Positions 13,539 through 26,630 are shown, counted from the stretch's first letter. The stretch is DNA of 64,000 nt from Dicaeum eximium (GCA_013396995.1 VWZP01001440.1:2338341-2402340); one strand, 5' to 3'. The notes: a model not told the origin generated them from the sequence alone. Program-made: numbers and translations.

Positions 13539-15027
13539 CTCCTCTCTTTATCATGCTTCCACATTCCCTAAACTGATTATTTGTTTCTTTCTAGGTTGCC
13601 TCTGGAAAGGGGACAAGCCTAAACACTTAAGACTAGTGAGATAGTAATCATTGGTTCACACTGTTTCCCTTCCAGCTATTTGCTGTAAGCAAGAACAACA
13701 ACAAAAAAAAAATATACAAGACAGAGAGAAACAGAGCCTGAGGAGAGAACATTCATATTGTCATTTAGATGAACTATGCAGCTATCTCTCTTGACACACC
13801 TATTCCACCAACATGCTTCTTCTCAACCTGGTATTCATTTTCTGTCCTTCTTCATTACATTAGTGATCCTTTTCTCCTCTCCTGCTCTGACTACAGCCTG
13901 AACCACTCACTTATTTTTTGGCCATATTAGCCAGGTTGTTTGTATTGCTGTCCCGCGGGTGACCTAGCAGCTCAAACTAATAACACATATTTCTTTGTCA
14001 ACGTTTTACTCTCCAAGCTTGTTGAAGACATTTTATATGTCCAAATTGCAGTGATGCATTTTGGGGATAATAATACAGAAGTGGAATTAATGCCTTTTGG
14101 ACCTTTCCTTTCTAGCAAGATTGGACTGGCCTGGATAAATGGTTTTCTTGCCTAGCCTAGTTTAGGTTTTTTTTGTTTCAAACCCCCTGACTTTCATAAT
14201 GTTGGTTGTTTTCCTCCAGACCTCTTCATAGAAATTTTATATTTGTTTCACTCTGTTTGTTCTGGAAGAGCAGGATCTCCAAGTCCTGGTTCTAACTAAA
14301 AATAGAATAGATTGAGCCATTCTGATATCATGAAGGTGAGATTGGTTTAATTTACATTGCAGAATGCCTGGGGCACTGATGTATCTGTAGAGTATCTATC
14401 ATAATGAGATTTCCTGACTAGAAATGTGTCTAAGATTCCTGACACATGATTGAGACAATGTTCATGATAAAGATATATTAATTTCAGAAACAAGGTAGAA
14501 TTATTTTCAGTCTCCCTCATTTATATTACCATTAAACTTGTAGGAACATTGTACCTTCAAATCTGTGACCGATTTTGTTGAAAATGGTCAATCAAGGCAG
14601 ATGGGCACATAAATGTCAGATGATCACAGGAACTTGCTGTGTCTTTAGAAACAAGGCTAGAGAAGAACTAGCAAAGAATAGTTATTTCTTAACTATTCCA
14701 TACTGCAGAGAAAGATGTGCTGTCAGAGCACATTGCAGGTAAGGCACAGCAACTCACATTCCTCAGTAAAACACTGACAATAATAATTTTTTTGCAAGCA
14801 ATATCCACAGGCCTTATGGAGCAGAGATAAGCCCTTAGGAAACAGAGATAAAGTTTGATTCTCCTGTAAGACTCCATCCACATGCAGGAGCAAAACTTCC
14901 TGGTCCTACAAATGTTAGGATATGAGAGGATAGGAAAGCAATGAAAACAGTAGAAGAAAATAAATTTACCTTATTTTTAGCACCTGGAGGATTTACACAT
15001 GCTTTAATTTAATTCCAGATCCTCACA

Positions 15028-15150
15028 GAAAGTTAGGTGCCCTAGGGATTTCTTGGGAATTAGGTACTTAAATCCTTATGAAGTTTTGTGTGGGTGACTT
15101 ACCCAAGGAGATGCACATAATCTCTGCAGGGTTGGGATCTGAATGAAACC
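15028..15150 (+). repeat. Probable ancient amniote repeat, MIR-like
   Basis: AGTTAGGTGCCCTAGGGATT and TTAGGTACTTAAATCCTTATG recall the TTAGGCACCTAAATCC blocks common in old sauropsid repeats. They are followed by GGTGACTTACCCAAGGAGATGCAC, which recalls the MIR core. Divergence is high, so this is tentative. Confidence 0.45.
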
Positions 15151-18100
15151 ACATAAATGTCACTCCATTGCCTCACCCAGCTTAATTGTGTAAGGTAGGG
15201 TTGTTTTGACTGTGTTGTATCTCACCTGGCTGTGATTTCTGTGTTTTTGTAATGCTACTGTGGGGCACAAATACAGGTTTGATTTGGTCTTAACATACAG
15301 AAACAAGTTCTAGTGATATGTTCATGCAAAAAAACCCCAGAACAAAGTGGAAAAAAAAAAGTTTGAAATTCAATTATAAACCATTAACATATCTAGTCTA
15401 ACTTTAGGGTTATAAAACACAGAAATTAGCCAGTGAAGTTAGGACCTAGTGCTGTAGAAAGGATGCTGGTTTGTTTTGCTGCAGATTACCACCAGGAACT
15501 CAGGCTGCTTATTCAGTTCCTCTTCCAGGTAAGGTGTGTGTGGACATGTAAGTTCAGGTGCCTCACTGGGCATTAGCCAGATCATTACAGTGTGGTCTAC
15601 AGCATCCCAAAAGTGAGTGAGGAATCTGCCTGTTGGCTCTCCCCTGCCTGCAGTGTGGGTACAGCTGCCTCCATGCATTGTCTCTGCACACTCAAACAAG
15701 CTGCCAAAGACAGAGCAGGTCCCTGAGGCCAGAGGTATCATGAAGAAGAAATGGCTATTTCCTCACAGAGACCAGTCGTGCTTATTTTGGTTGGCAAAAA
15801 AGGGTGAAGGCTCAGAAGGCACAGAGGCAGTGGAAAATCAGGCAAGTTAATATCATTAAAAATGGGCATAAACTGGCTATAATAGGAATTGTATGATAGT
15901 TTCTGACCTCCGGAGGTCCCTTTAAATAGCTGAACAGTGTTTAAAAGACCTGACTTGTTTTAAGACAATATGGATCCCTTTTCAAAAGTACTCTGTCCAA
16001 ACAGCTTAGTAATTTCCGTTTCCTATCTGAGGAGCATGACTTACCTCACAGGGGACATTATGGGGAAAAAATGAATGGATGACTGTGGGATGCTAAAAGA
16101 GCTATTAAATACTAGGTAGCCAGAGAGATTGGGCTGTGAATATTGACAATAGCTCAACGTGTAGGATGTAGGATACCTTGTCTTCAGGCCATCCTGAACT
16201 TTATCCTACTGTATCCTTTTGTATCCTTTCAAATTTGCCAGGCTCCAGCAATATGTTATGTAATGTACATGAGCCAGCACACGGTGAAGGGAAAAAGAAA
16301 TCATAGTTACTGCACTCAAACAGCAGATTTGTGTAGGTAAAATGAGCCACAGTATCTGAAATGTCAAAATCGTTAATAGCTTTGCATTTGTCTGGGTTTA
16401 ATTTGTATTTATAATTGAAGCAACAAAGTGTGGAGGGAGCAGGTGACATGCTTTCACCAAAGTGCCTACTGCAATCACTTCTTGATGATAAACACATTTA
16501 GAATATGTCTAAGAGATAAAAGAGCCTTTCTGACCAACTGAACCAAGTGTGAGGGTTAACTGCCTCCCCATGCTCATAAGATATATATTTATATACAAAA
16601 CCCCAAGGAACATAGCTTTGATATACTCTAAGCCTTTTCAGGAGGGAGGTTTTAACAGCCTGTGTGTATTCTGTCAGTCAAAACTCTTTTGAAATGTGTA
16701 AGGCAAACTCAAAGCAGTAACACGGGGTTCCAGGGATCTCTGCTGGAAGTGGGGGACCTTCCCTCCTCAGTCAGTAAAGCTGTTTCTTCAGGTGTGTGTC
16801 AGCCAGAAGGGGAAAAGGAAAAAAAAACAAAAAGGAAGTGGTTTCTGCAGTAAGGAAACAAGTATTCTTAACACATGTGAAGTTTAGAGTTTCCACAGGC
16901 ACTGTGATCACAGCCCAGCCTGCTCATCTCCTCCATGGTGGTTACCATTCCTGCAGGTCCAGCAGATTTCCTATTCCAATCTGAGGAAATAGCTCAATGC
17001 CAGGGTAAATTTTCCTAATGTGCTGATTTTTGGTGACAGCTTGCACTGAGGGCACCAGCCATCTCTGACTGCATGCTCTAGAAAGTAGAAATAAAACCAA
17101 GTTATCTCACTTGAGCACTTATCCAACATGAAATTTTCATTTCATCAGGCAGAGTGTGGGTGCCTTGAATTCTAAGCATTTGGCCTTCTGCTGCTGTAAA
17201 CTGCTATGTGAGCTCTGAAGCAAACCAGTGCACATTTTTCATGTATCAATGTTCCTCTTTATTCCCATACCAAGATAATTCTTGGCGAGGTTGCACAATG
17301 GGCTTTTTTGCCTGCAAGCTGCTGCTTCAGAACTCACTGCAGAGCTCCAAATTCTGAACTTCAGCACTAGTTCTTGTTTATCTCAACAACAGGGCAGGGA
17401 AGGGGGAGCTATGTAAAAATAAACTATATATTTTACTTTATATTTTTTTTTAACTTCTTCATATCTTGAGCAGTACTCAGTATATTTGTGTGCTTGTGTA
17501 CAAGTATGCAAGGGTGAACACCTATTGACTTGTGACTTCTATTAAATAGGCATGTATTTAGTTATCATCCTTGTCATAAAATTCCTTTTATAAGAGTAAA
17601 TTGCTCTTTACTGCCCAACACTTCTGGCCTCATGAGAGAGAATCAGAATCTTTTTTGTTTCTTCATTATTGCTGCTGTAACTGCAGGTTTGCTCATCTAT
17701 GAGGTATTGGGAGTACATTATAGACATCATTAAATTTATGGCTCTTGTGTTTAGGAAAAAGAAAGAAGTGGTCATACTGCTGACAAGGTTATATCAACAC
17801 CTGAGCATATAAAAGATTAAAAGGTAAGCTTAAGAAATTTTTGCAGTTCTCTTCTAAGGATGCTTCCTATTACTGGCATTTGGTGTTTGTCTCAGTTACT
17901 CATCAATCATCAAACTTCAGATATTTGCCAGTAATAAAATCAGGGTGTTAGTATGGATAGACTGATACAAATTTAGACAAATTGCCTCTTTCTTTCTTTC
18001 TCTTTGGTTTATACTTTTGAAAAGAGTTGGTAAATGTGAGGCACCCAAATGCTTTTGAAATTCAATGAAATTTGAGTCTGTTTCTCTGAATAAATACTCA

Positions 18101-20582
18101 GAAACTATGACAATAATGTAAAAAGAGGAACCTAAATGGGTCCCTGAAGTCTTAAATTTAGCCTTTAGATTCTCCTAAAGAACTTTCAACTGTGCAGTTG
18201 CAAATGATATTGGGTTACATCATGTTTTTCTCTTAATTAGAAAGTGCATTGAGGTATCTTAGTCGTACTCCATGTTTATAGGATGATGACTGCATTTCTG
18301 CTTAGTCACTTCATGCACCAATATCAGGAAAATGTTAAAGAAGCCAAAGAAACATGTATTTTTCCTTCTCCCTGTAGCTGGAGAGGCAAGTCTGCCAAGA
18401 ACCTGAGCTCCACTGCCTTCCTTATGCTTGGGGGTAGTTATGCAGCAAAAGTAGATTCACATCTGCAAATTTGATTTGTCTTGCTCTTCTAAAGCAAGAG
18501 AGAAGGGCAGTTTGCCACCTTTGATTTGTATGCACAGGCTGATGTCTGTGGAAAAGCCTGGCAAAGCTGTTATGTCTTTGGACAGAGGAGCAAAAGGAGA
18601 TTTTACCTGCAGACCTGATGGTGGTTCTAGAATGAGTTTATGCAGAAAGGGGTCCTGTCCCCATTACATCTGCACTGAACAGCTCCCCTTGGACAACAAG
18701 GGACTCCCTGGAACCAGAGGTTGTGACCTTCCTTGCAAGCATGCTCAGAGGCAATATTGAGGGGCCAACAGCTGAACTATGAATATTTTTTCAGCTTTTC
18801 TTCACAGCTCTGCTCTCCTCCTATGTTGTCAGAGTCTCCAAAGCAATTTTTCATGCTGATCCTTTTGCAAAATATCTCTGTGCTGGGGAAGACCTGTGAT
18901 TAGCTGCCCACTGCTTCCTTTGTCAGAGCTCCTGGGAATTCCTTTCTGTTGCATTAACAACCAGAAAATTGTGGATTTTTTAGTTTTGTTGTTGTCATTT
19001 GTGTTTTGGGTTTTTTTAAATTAAATGTTGCTCCTGTGGCATTTCATGTATGCAATCCTTCAAAGTTTACTATAGCTGGTGGAATGGCTAAATGATGAGC
19101 CAGCTTCCCTGTTGTCAGAGCAGAGCACAGCCTTACAAAGTGAGCCTGGTGTTGTTTCCTTTCCTGTCCCCATTGATTTGTGAATCCATACTCATCAGAA
19201 AGTGTGATTTTGTTCTTGTTTCTCACACTTCCCCTGAGCTAACTGTGACTGTTATTGTGTTTTGGATTTGGCTTCAGGTTCCAACCGAGATTTTATAACT
19301 TTGATGCCAAGTGTGAATTTAAAAAAAAAAAAAAAAACGGGGAAAAAAAGCTGTTTTATGATGTCTGTGAGTCTTCTTGTAGTTTGAGGTGGCTTTCTAG
19401 CCTGGTCTACACACATGGCTTTCCTTCCTGATTTATATCTTTTAACACCACAGTAACCATTGCAGTTGTGCACTTCATTTCACAGCATGGGTTGAAAGGG
19501 GAGTGGACAGGAGAGTTCATCTGCTCTGTAACCAAGCCCATGGAACAGCTCCTCTCTCACAGAGCTCCATCCTGGGGTACCCTTGGCTCACCCCACCATT
19601 ACACATCTTTTTGCTTACAGAACATAAAGAGGAGTAGGGGAGGAAAGCTGAAATTCAGGAACAGGAATTTTGGGATTGTTTCCCACAGTATGCTGTTTGA
19701 TGCCTCCATTTCTCTACAAATATGGAAAATATTGTAGAAAAAATGAAACTCAGGTAAGCACCAGGCTTAAATCTCCCTCAGGTGTTGAGCTTAAAGAAGT
19801 CTCTATATTTGGGGTGGTGAACTGTTATGGGGGAAAATAAGGATTGTACAGAATGGGGAATGATCAGATATGGGACCTTAGGATAACCTTGAGGTTTATC
19901 TTCATCAGTAAAAAAAAAAAAATTAGATTTATACTCTGTATTCTACCTGGAAATCCTAGGCTTAATTCAGATCTCTAAGTATGCGACATAAAGAAGCCAA
20001 AATTTCTTGTCAGGTTTCTTGAGCTAACACAGGATCTTCACTGTTCCAGCCTCCTTTAGTCTAAAATTGAAATAATCTGTCTTCTAAAAGACAGCATGCT
20101 GATGATTTGTTTCATATCTCACTCTAAAAATGACATATTATTATGAATCCATCCCTTCTTGCAAGGAGTGTGTGATGATAAGGAATCACTGTACCTTTAA
20201 AGCAAAGTCAAAACGTGAAGTAACAGTTGCTCCTTTGGAATTGATGAGTTAACCTGGATTTTTTTTTTTTTTTTTTTGTATCCCAGGCTATCCAGACTGC
20301 AGAACTCATAATAAATTGCTACCATTACATTTTTCTGAGGCATCTTGTTACAGAATTCCTTTGAAAGGTTAATTGACAAACTTTAGTTTGGGACTGTATA
20401 ATGTACTTCAAAACTCCATAACTTTACTGAAGTATTAGCATAAATATGGTGGGTGATAAAAAGAGTTGTTTTTCATGGTTTTTTGAAAGGTTGAGCTCAT
20501 ATCATTATTCATGATTGAGTAAATAGGTTTTTATTCCAGGATACTAACAGCACTATAAATACTGATTTTAAGGCTTATGACT

Positions 20583-20645
20583 CTCACCTGAGTCCCACTA
20601 AAGTAGATGGAAAAGTATATCTTGATATACATTTCTTTGGATAAT
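20583..20645 (+). repeat. Ancient repeat sharing sequence with 63458-63530
   Basis: CACCTGAGTCCCACTAAAGTAGATGGAAAAG...CTTTGGATAA aligns by eye with 63458-63530 and with the widespread amniote motif in which a 'cactgaagtcaatgg' block is followed by 'cccattgacttcaatggg' and 'ctttggatc'. The family name is not assigned. Confidence 0.5.
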
Positions 20646-21064
20646 ATTCTTTACCTGGGGTGACTGTAATTCACCTTTCCTTGGTTGTTTAGGGCAGTAT
20701 TTTCAAAACTCTCATAAAAGAGTTAAGTATGAAAGCAGATGGTGTTTAAGCAAATGCTTGTGTTCTCTTCTTCTCCCCTCTGGTGAAGCAATGGAGGAAT
20801 TGTACAAATTACACTGATAGTTGCCTGCCCTGCCCCATCTACCAGAAAGGCATTGTAAGACGGATCTTTTTTTATAAAGGGAAAAGCAAGAATTAGATAG
20901 AAGTATTGCTGTTCCTATTTGTTTTCATTTTTCTTTAACATTGTATACAAACTTGTGTCTGCTGAGCACAAGAACTTGGCTGGACAAAGCCACCTTCTGA
21001 ATTTCATCTTGTATTGACTGCAACACAAATGTTTTAAAAAGTAAGGATAATAAGGAGCACTGAC

Positions 21065-21140
21065 TCTGACAAGGCCCTGGAATAGACTGCTTAGAAAGGC
21101 TGTGAAAGTTCCATCATTGAGCATTTTGGAGAAAAATGCA
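21065..21140 (+). mobile_element. Degraded CR1 LINE fragment
   Basis: GGCCCTGGAATAGACTGC, TTAGAAAGGCTGTG and CCATCATTGAGCATTTTGGAG correspond to the sense CR1 segment encoding W-x-x-LP-REAVE-like residues. The ends fade into unique sequence. Confidence 0.6.
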
Positions 21141-21582
21141 GGGAACCATCCATCACAAAGGAAGACACTTTATTGGGAAGGGGTGGCAGAGTGCAGAGAA
21201 AGTTGAGTTCCTTCCTAAAGAGGAATAATTTTTTAATTGATTCCAAACATAGCTTGAGGCAAAATAACAGAAGGTTAATAACCAGGGCCATTCTTTTCTT
21301 CAAATTTACGTTATTTTTGATGCTACAGAATCCAAAATGTGGGAAATATCTGATGGCAGCTGTTCCTGTGGAATAACATAGCATTGCAAAGGGTGAGCCC
21401 ACAGTCTCCTCCTAATAGCACTGAGCAGGATCATCAGCCACTGTACAGGGTGTCTGCTCTACTGCTGCTCACCAGGGAGAAGGCAATTACAAAGGATACA
21501 GAGAAGAGCCCATCAGGGGAAGTCACTGCTCTCAGTTCCCAGGCTCCTTTGTCAGGCTTTGCAGAAGCTGGGTTTGTGTCTC

Positions 21583-21632
21583 CGGATCGCGGTGATGCGC
21601 AGCCCTGAACGCGCAGCGAGCAGCAGTATCCG
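21583..21632. other. Isolated CpG cluster in GC-rich block 21390-21800
   Basis: Eight CpG dinucleotides fall in 50 bases (CCGG, ATCGCGG, TGCGCAG, AACGCGCAGCGAG, TCCGGG), with the heptamer GCGCAGC present twice. The flanking 400 bases are also GC-rich and open in several frames on both strands, as GC-rich DNA tends to be: 136 codons minus at 21434-21844, 84 codons plus at 21559-21813. No protein motif is recognised. It is too small for a formal CpG island. Possible explanations are an enhancer or orphan promoter, or a GC-rich insertion. Confidence 0.5.
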
Positions 21633-21918
21633 GGAATCTGCAGCACTGCCAGCTCCTCCAGCCATGCAGCTGGGGCTGGATGGAGCCTCAGTTCCTCCTC
21701 TGCCTCATGCTGTGTCCAGCAGAGCTGAGTTACCACTGCCACAGGACTCGGCTGTGGCAGAGGAAGACCTGGTGCAGTTGGGTTCCCTGAGAGAGACACT
21801 GAATTATCTTTAAATTGGTCATTCCTTTTTGTTGGGAGTTGCAAAAATTTGTCTGCTCCTTTGCTTGGACCAGATTGTAGGGTGCCCTAGATCATATCTA
21901 AAATCAATTAAGAATGTA

Positions 21919-22100
21919 ATATATATACACATATAGTTGTGTATTTATATATGTGCATGTATGCATGTACATATGTGTATGTGTGTACACATAGTATGTG
22001 TACGTACTATGTGTACACACATAGTATATACACATACACATAATATGTGTACATATTATATACATATGTCTACATATAAAATACAGAAATATATTAGTGT
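21919..22100. repeat. Alternating purine-pyrimidine (TA/TG/CA) simple repeat
   Basis: A run of TATATACACATA, TGTGTACACA and related units alternates purine and pyrimidine for much of its length, which makes it Z-DNA- and cruciform-prone. It contains the perfect inverted repeat at 21978-22023. Confidence 0.9.
21978..22023. repeat. Perfect 19-bp inverted repeat with 8-base spacer
   Basis: The left arm TATGTGTGTACACATAGTA (21978-21996) is exactly complementary to the right arm TACTATGTGTACACACATA (22005-22023). The 8-base spacer TGTGTACG can itself add two or three pairs. Confidence 0.92.
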
Positions 22101-23862
22101 GTGTATCTATGTATACCTAGTGAAGACGCAGTAAAGAGATGTTTAAGCCAAGCAAGTAATAAATTAAGTTTATGTTAGTTTTGGACAGTGCTTTCCTGGC
22201 AGGAAAATTCCTATAGATCATTCTGTCACTAGACTGTGGTCAGGAGTTGGCTACATCTCTGAAAAAGTCCTCTGCAGAATATTGTCTTCTGCAGATAAAA
22301 GTTGAGTGGCTATTTCTGTAAAGGAATTTTGTCTCTCTGAGCACAGTTTCAGGACACAGCTGCATTTAAGTGAACCTTGTTATAGCATTTCTTAGATCAT
22401 ACCAGAGAGACTTATGACCTTCATAAAGCCAAGAAGGACAAACATTGCTGCTTTAAAAGCTTTTAGGAACTGATCATTTTTCATGCCCACTTGTCTCTGG
22501 CAGTTATAGTAAATTTGCTGTTCTCTGCATGGCTCCAAGATACGCTTTCCCTTATTACAGAACCACAACAAAAAATACTGTAGTAATATATGATTCTGGC
22601 TTCAAATGCAGTTGTACTGCTTTGTTTAATTTCCATTTCCATTAGCAGTATTAGCTACACACCAGTGGTTCTTCTGCCTTTAAAAGGTGACATCTAGAAG
22701 TCCACAGGAAATGGGTTGTTTTTAATGTACAGCTTTCTTAGATCCAGATGTCCCTAGAAGTATTATTTGTGCTATAGTAGCAGGTGCTCACCATAATCCA
22801 GAATCCTGTTTTGCTCTGCTGTGTGTATTTCTTAAGGAACAAGACCACAGTCTCAAACAGTGCATTATCTCTACTGTTTTCATTATTATTATTATTAATG
22901 AACTAAGCAGCACAGTGATTCCCAACCTTAGGATTTATCAGGCCAGAAGTGAATTGACAAACAGAAAACATTACTGCCACAGAAAACAGGAATCCAAAGG
23001 ATTTACCTGGAGCTGCTGAGCTGCATGCTATACAAACAGAAACAATGCTCTTCTGACACCAAATGTCTTATTAATTAAATGTAAGACAAGATAAAAGGTG
23101 CAGACTTTTTCCAAACAAAGGTAGTTGTGATAGACTCTCCTGAAAGTTCAACCTCAAGGGGAGCTGAGTCTTGCTTGATCTTTCTTATCAGTGCTGTGAT
23201 ATAAATAATTGACACTTTGCTAGAAAGTGTCCTTCAGGTAGAAATACATAGTCAATTAAGCTGTCCTTAGTATTGTTATTCTCTTCTTTTTAAATAGTTC
23301 CCAAAACCAGTATTTGTGTTGCCTTTTTTATTAAGGACAAGAGAGAATTCACCAGCAAAAAAGCACAGTTAACTGAGCAATAATTCCTGGATGTTTGTTT
23401 TGAGATGATTTGGCATGTCTCAGTTTGTTCATGTACCAGTGGAATATGTTTTTTTTTCCCAGGTGGCACTTGCAAGGGTTTCTGGCATCAAGTCTGCAAG
23501 GCAATGTGTGCCCAGGTTTCCAAAAAAATGGTTCAATTTCTGAATAGCGCTTAATAGCTCAAAATGGGAGATTGGAAGCAGAATATCCTCCTGTGGGGAT
23601 TTTCACAGATCTTGGTCAAAGGCAGTAATACTTGTTTTTATTGATATTAACCAATTAGACAACTTAAAAATATCCTCCCTCTGGAATAGAATTCTGTAGA
23701 GCACTTAAAAATCCCAATTTAAAAAAGGAACAGAAAACAGGTCATTTATTCTTAATTTTGATAGCAATTATCCTTAAAGTTTTTCTAAACCAGATATAGC
23801 AACATTAGAAAATAGTACAATATGCTAACAGAGAAACAGCAAAAAAATGTAAATAGCTTGAC

Positions 23863-23887
23863 TTTTTTGTTTGTTTGTTTGTTTTTT
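23863..23887. repeat. (TTTG)n microsatellite
   Basis: TTTTTTGTTTGTTTGTTTGTTTTTT, four GTTT units. Confidence 0.9.
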
Positions 23888-24954
23888 AGTAGACCTATCT
23901 TAGCATAATAGAGGGGATGAGATGCAGTTAAATCTCACATGAGAATGTAGTCTCTGTGTTCATAGTGCTGTGCTGGTTGGGAAGGATCTGCCCATGGTGG
24001 TGGTTCCTGGGTTGATCAAAGCCCCAAAAGGTAGGTGCACCCTCTGGAGAGCCATCACTGTAAGAGATTCTTGTCAGCCAAAGATGCAGAAGAACTGACT
24101 CAGGCAGTGGAAGTCAAGATCTAGGGAATTTATAAGACTTCATGAAAGAAAAAAAAAAAAACCAAAAACCAAAATGCTAAACAAAACAGCCTCAAATGTG
24201 CAGGTACTTTTATTTCAGAAACCTGAAAAGCTGAGCATTTCTATGAATTGAGATGCTACAAATACTGCAAGATTCACTATGAATTATTGAGAGCTGGTAA
24301 GACTGCAAGTTTTTGGAAGGAGTGCAAAAACTCCAAGTTTTTTTTAAACTAAAGTTTAAAGGAAGTGAGACCTATGCCAAGTGAACACTCGCTGGCAGCT
24401 CGTTGTCATTGACACTGTATAGACTTTACTTCACCAGGGAGGAGAAAATATCTTGGTTTTTTTGTCTTTTTTTTTTTTTTTCCACAGACCTATTCTTTAG
24501 TTCAACGATGATGATTCACAATGTGGTATCAAACATTAATGTTCTTTACAACATCTGGAAAATACTGACTGGAAAATTAAGAGGAGATTAATGTTCCTTC
24601 TGATATTTTTATCCTCTTCACGCCTCATCATCATGCCCACTGTACCATGAGATCAACAAGATTAGATATCTTTGAAATATGCTCACCAGCAGAATGTGAT
24701 ATTCAGGCTGAGGTAAGAAGATAAGAGCAAGTGACCTGCAAGATTCAGGTGACAAATTAGACATCCAACAGGACATCTTTGTTCTAAATAAGTGAGGTAT
24801 GAATCCATGATGCATGGTTGTGTTGACTTATCCTCAGCTGAATCGTAATTCATACAAATTATAGACAGTGTTTTGTTTCTGATTTTTCATGGTTCAAGTG
24901 ACAAGGAATAACACTGGTTGGCACAGAAGATGGAGGGAAAGAAATAAAGAACTC

Positions 24955-25190
24955 TGAATAAATAAAATTAAAATAATTAATAAATAATGTATATGTAAAT
25001 TACGTAGTATACAATAATGTAGTATATAAAAATTATATATATGTAATATATGTATAAGTAATATATATTTGATAGATACTAGATTTATAGATGCCTATTC
25101 ATTACATTTATGTGTATAAAATATATGCATATAATCTATGTAAAGCAGAATATTTGCATATAAATATATATATATGCATAGATAGATACC
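24955..25190. repeat. AT-rich low-complexity / (TA)n tract
   Basis: AATAAATAAAATTAAAATAATTAATAAATAATG passes into repeated TATATATGTAATATATG and ATAAATATATATATATGCATAGATAGATA. Confidence 0.85.
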
Positions 25191-26558
25191 TAAGATGTAG
25201 ATATGGATATAAAATGTACATGAAAATCCAAATAACCCATTGTCCATCTTCCTTGAGAAGTAGCTCAAGAAATAATTGGCTCAAAATACAGCTTGATAGG
25301 TTAGACCTTGGGAAGAATCCTAACAATTACACTCATGGATCATATGGAACAAAATAGTTTATGCTGTCAAAAATGAGCATGAACATCTGCTGGTCATGAT
25401 ATAGATGCATTTCATCCTTAAGATTGCCTTTCAGCATCCTGCCAGCCTTATGATACTATATCCTTCCAAACTTTTATACTCTGAACATCAGTAATGTGTT
25501 TAACCAAAGTGGTGCTCCATTGAAAGGACATACTGCTTCTTTGGATTTATGTTTTATATACATAAAGGGGCTGTCTAATGAAGAACAGCTCCTCTGCCCA
25601 GCAGAGAGTGAGCCATTGTAGGATTTATCCATATGATATAAAAGAGCACCTAAGCTTAAGTGACAGTGCATTATGAAAGTGAAATTAAACTTGAAAATGG
25701 TCACTGTTTCTGGGACAAGGGTGGGGGCAGGAAAAAGCCGAATATCCAGCTGTTTTTGTGCTAGTGATTAAATGTTCCACTCAATGTAGGTTTTGATATG
25801 ACAATGGGAAAAAACTAAGACATTTTCTTCCTTCTGTCAATTACTCGTTATTTATTGCTCAGAATTTTTGTTATGCAAGCACATAGAGGGTAACTAATGC
25901 ATTTTTTTTATGAGTCTCTAATATTTGTGAAAGAATTTTCCAGGACTTTCAGGATCAGATAAAAGGAAGTAGTTTGGAAAGGGCACAACTAAATAAATGC
26001 ATTCTAAAATAAATATTGAGTAATTCAATCATCAGAATGTATGAACAGAGTAAGCTCCAAAGTGAAACACAGTGACCAAAGAAATTAGTGGAGCCAAGTT
26101 GCTAAGCAGAGATAAATAGGGGTCTAATTGGTTTTATACATCTCAATTGAGGTACTTATTCATGTGCGAAAAACTCACAACATTAAAAATAATTTGATTT
26201 AGAAATTGTTTTCATGGAAAGCATTTGGTATGAAGCTCTTCTATCAATGTAATATAATGACAGCAGAAGAGAAGATATTTCCAATTAAACACTTGAAAGC
26301 TTCATAGCCATAAATTAGTTGGTAGGCAATAGAGTTTGTATGAACTGTGACTCTGCATGGCAAAATATGTTCTCTTCGGAAAAGTCATGCATTGAATGGC
26401 ATAAACATGATCTAAAAATTCTCTTAGGCCAGTACTTATGTTTGTAGTTAAATAAGGTTTATGCTTTCTGATATGTTTAGCTGCTGTCTTTACTGGAGGA
26501 CATTAAAGTAGCTTCAAATATTTGGATGCCCAAATGACTGGAAAGCAACAGAAGTATC

Positions 26559-26630
26559 AGAATCACAGAATATGCTGAGTTGAAAAGGATCCAAAAAAAT
26601 CATTGAGTCCAGCTCTTGGCTCTGCATGTC
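26559..26630 (-). mobile_element. CR1 LINE 3'-end fragment
   Basis: Plus-strand AGAATCACAGAATATGCTGAGTTG followed by ATCATTGAGTCCAGCTCTTGGCTCTGCA is the reverse complement of a CR1 3' tail subtype. Only about 70 bases are recognisable. Confidence 0.8.

Larger units (their letters stand above)
10379..20582. other. Gene-free AT-rich DNA
   Basis: This holds homopolymer tracts and the tentative ancient repeat at 15028. A short CR1-like string (GACCTCCGGAGGTCCCTTT, 15905-15925) is too short to call. No coding evidence was found. Confidence 0.7.
22101..26558. other. Gene-free AT-rich DNA
   Basis: Only simple repeats were recognised (ATT units near 22882, TTTG at 23863, the TA tract at 24955). The part from about 25850 to 26440 is AT-rich but not low-complexity, with many TAAT/ATTA homeodomain-type motifs. 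That could mark a conserved non-coding element, but it cannot be judged without alignment. Confidence 0.65.

Noticed and set aside
15905..15925. CR1-like string GACCTCCGGAGGTCCCTTT
   Set aside because: It is only about 20 bases and partly palindromic, with flanks that do not extend the match.
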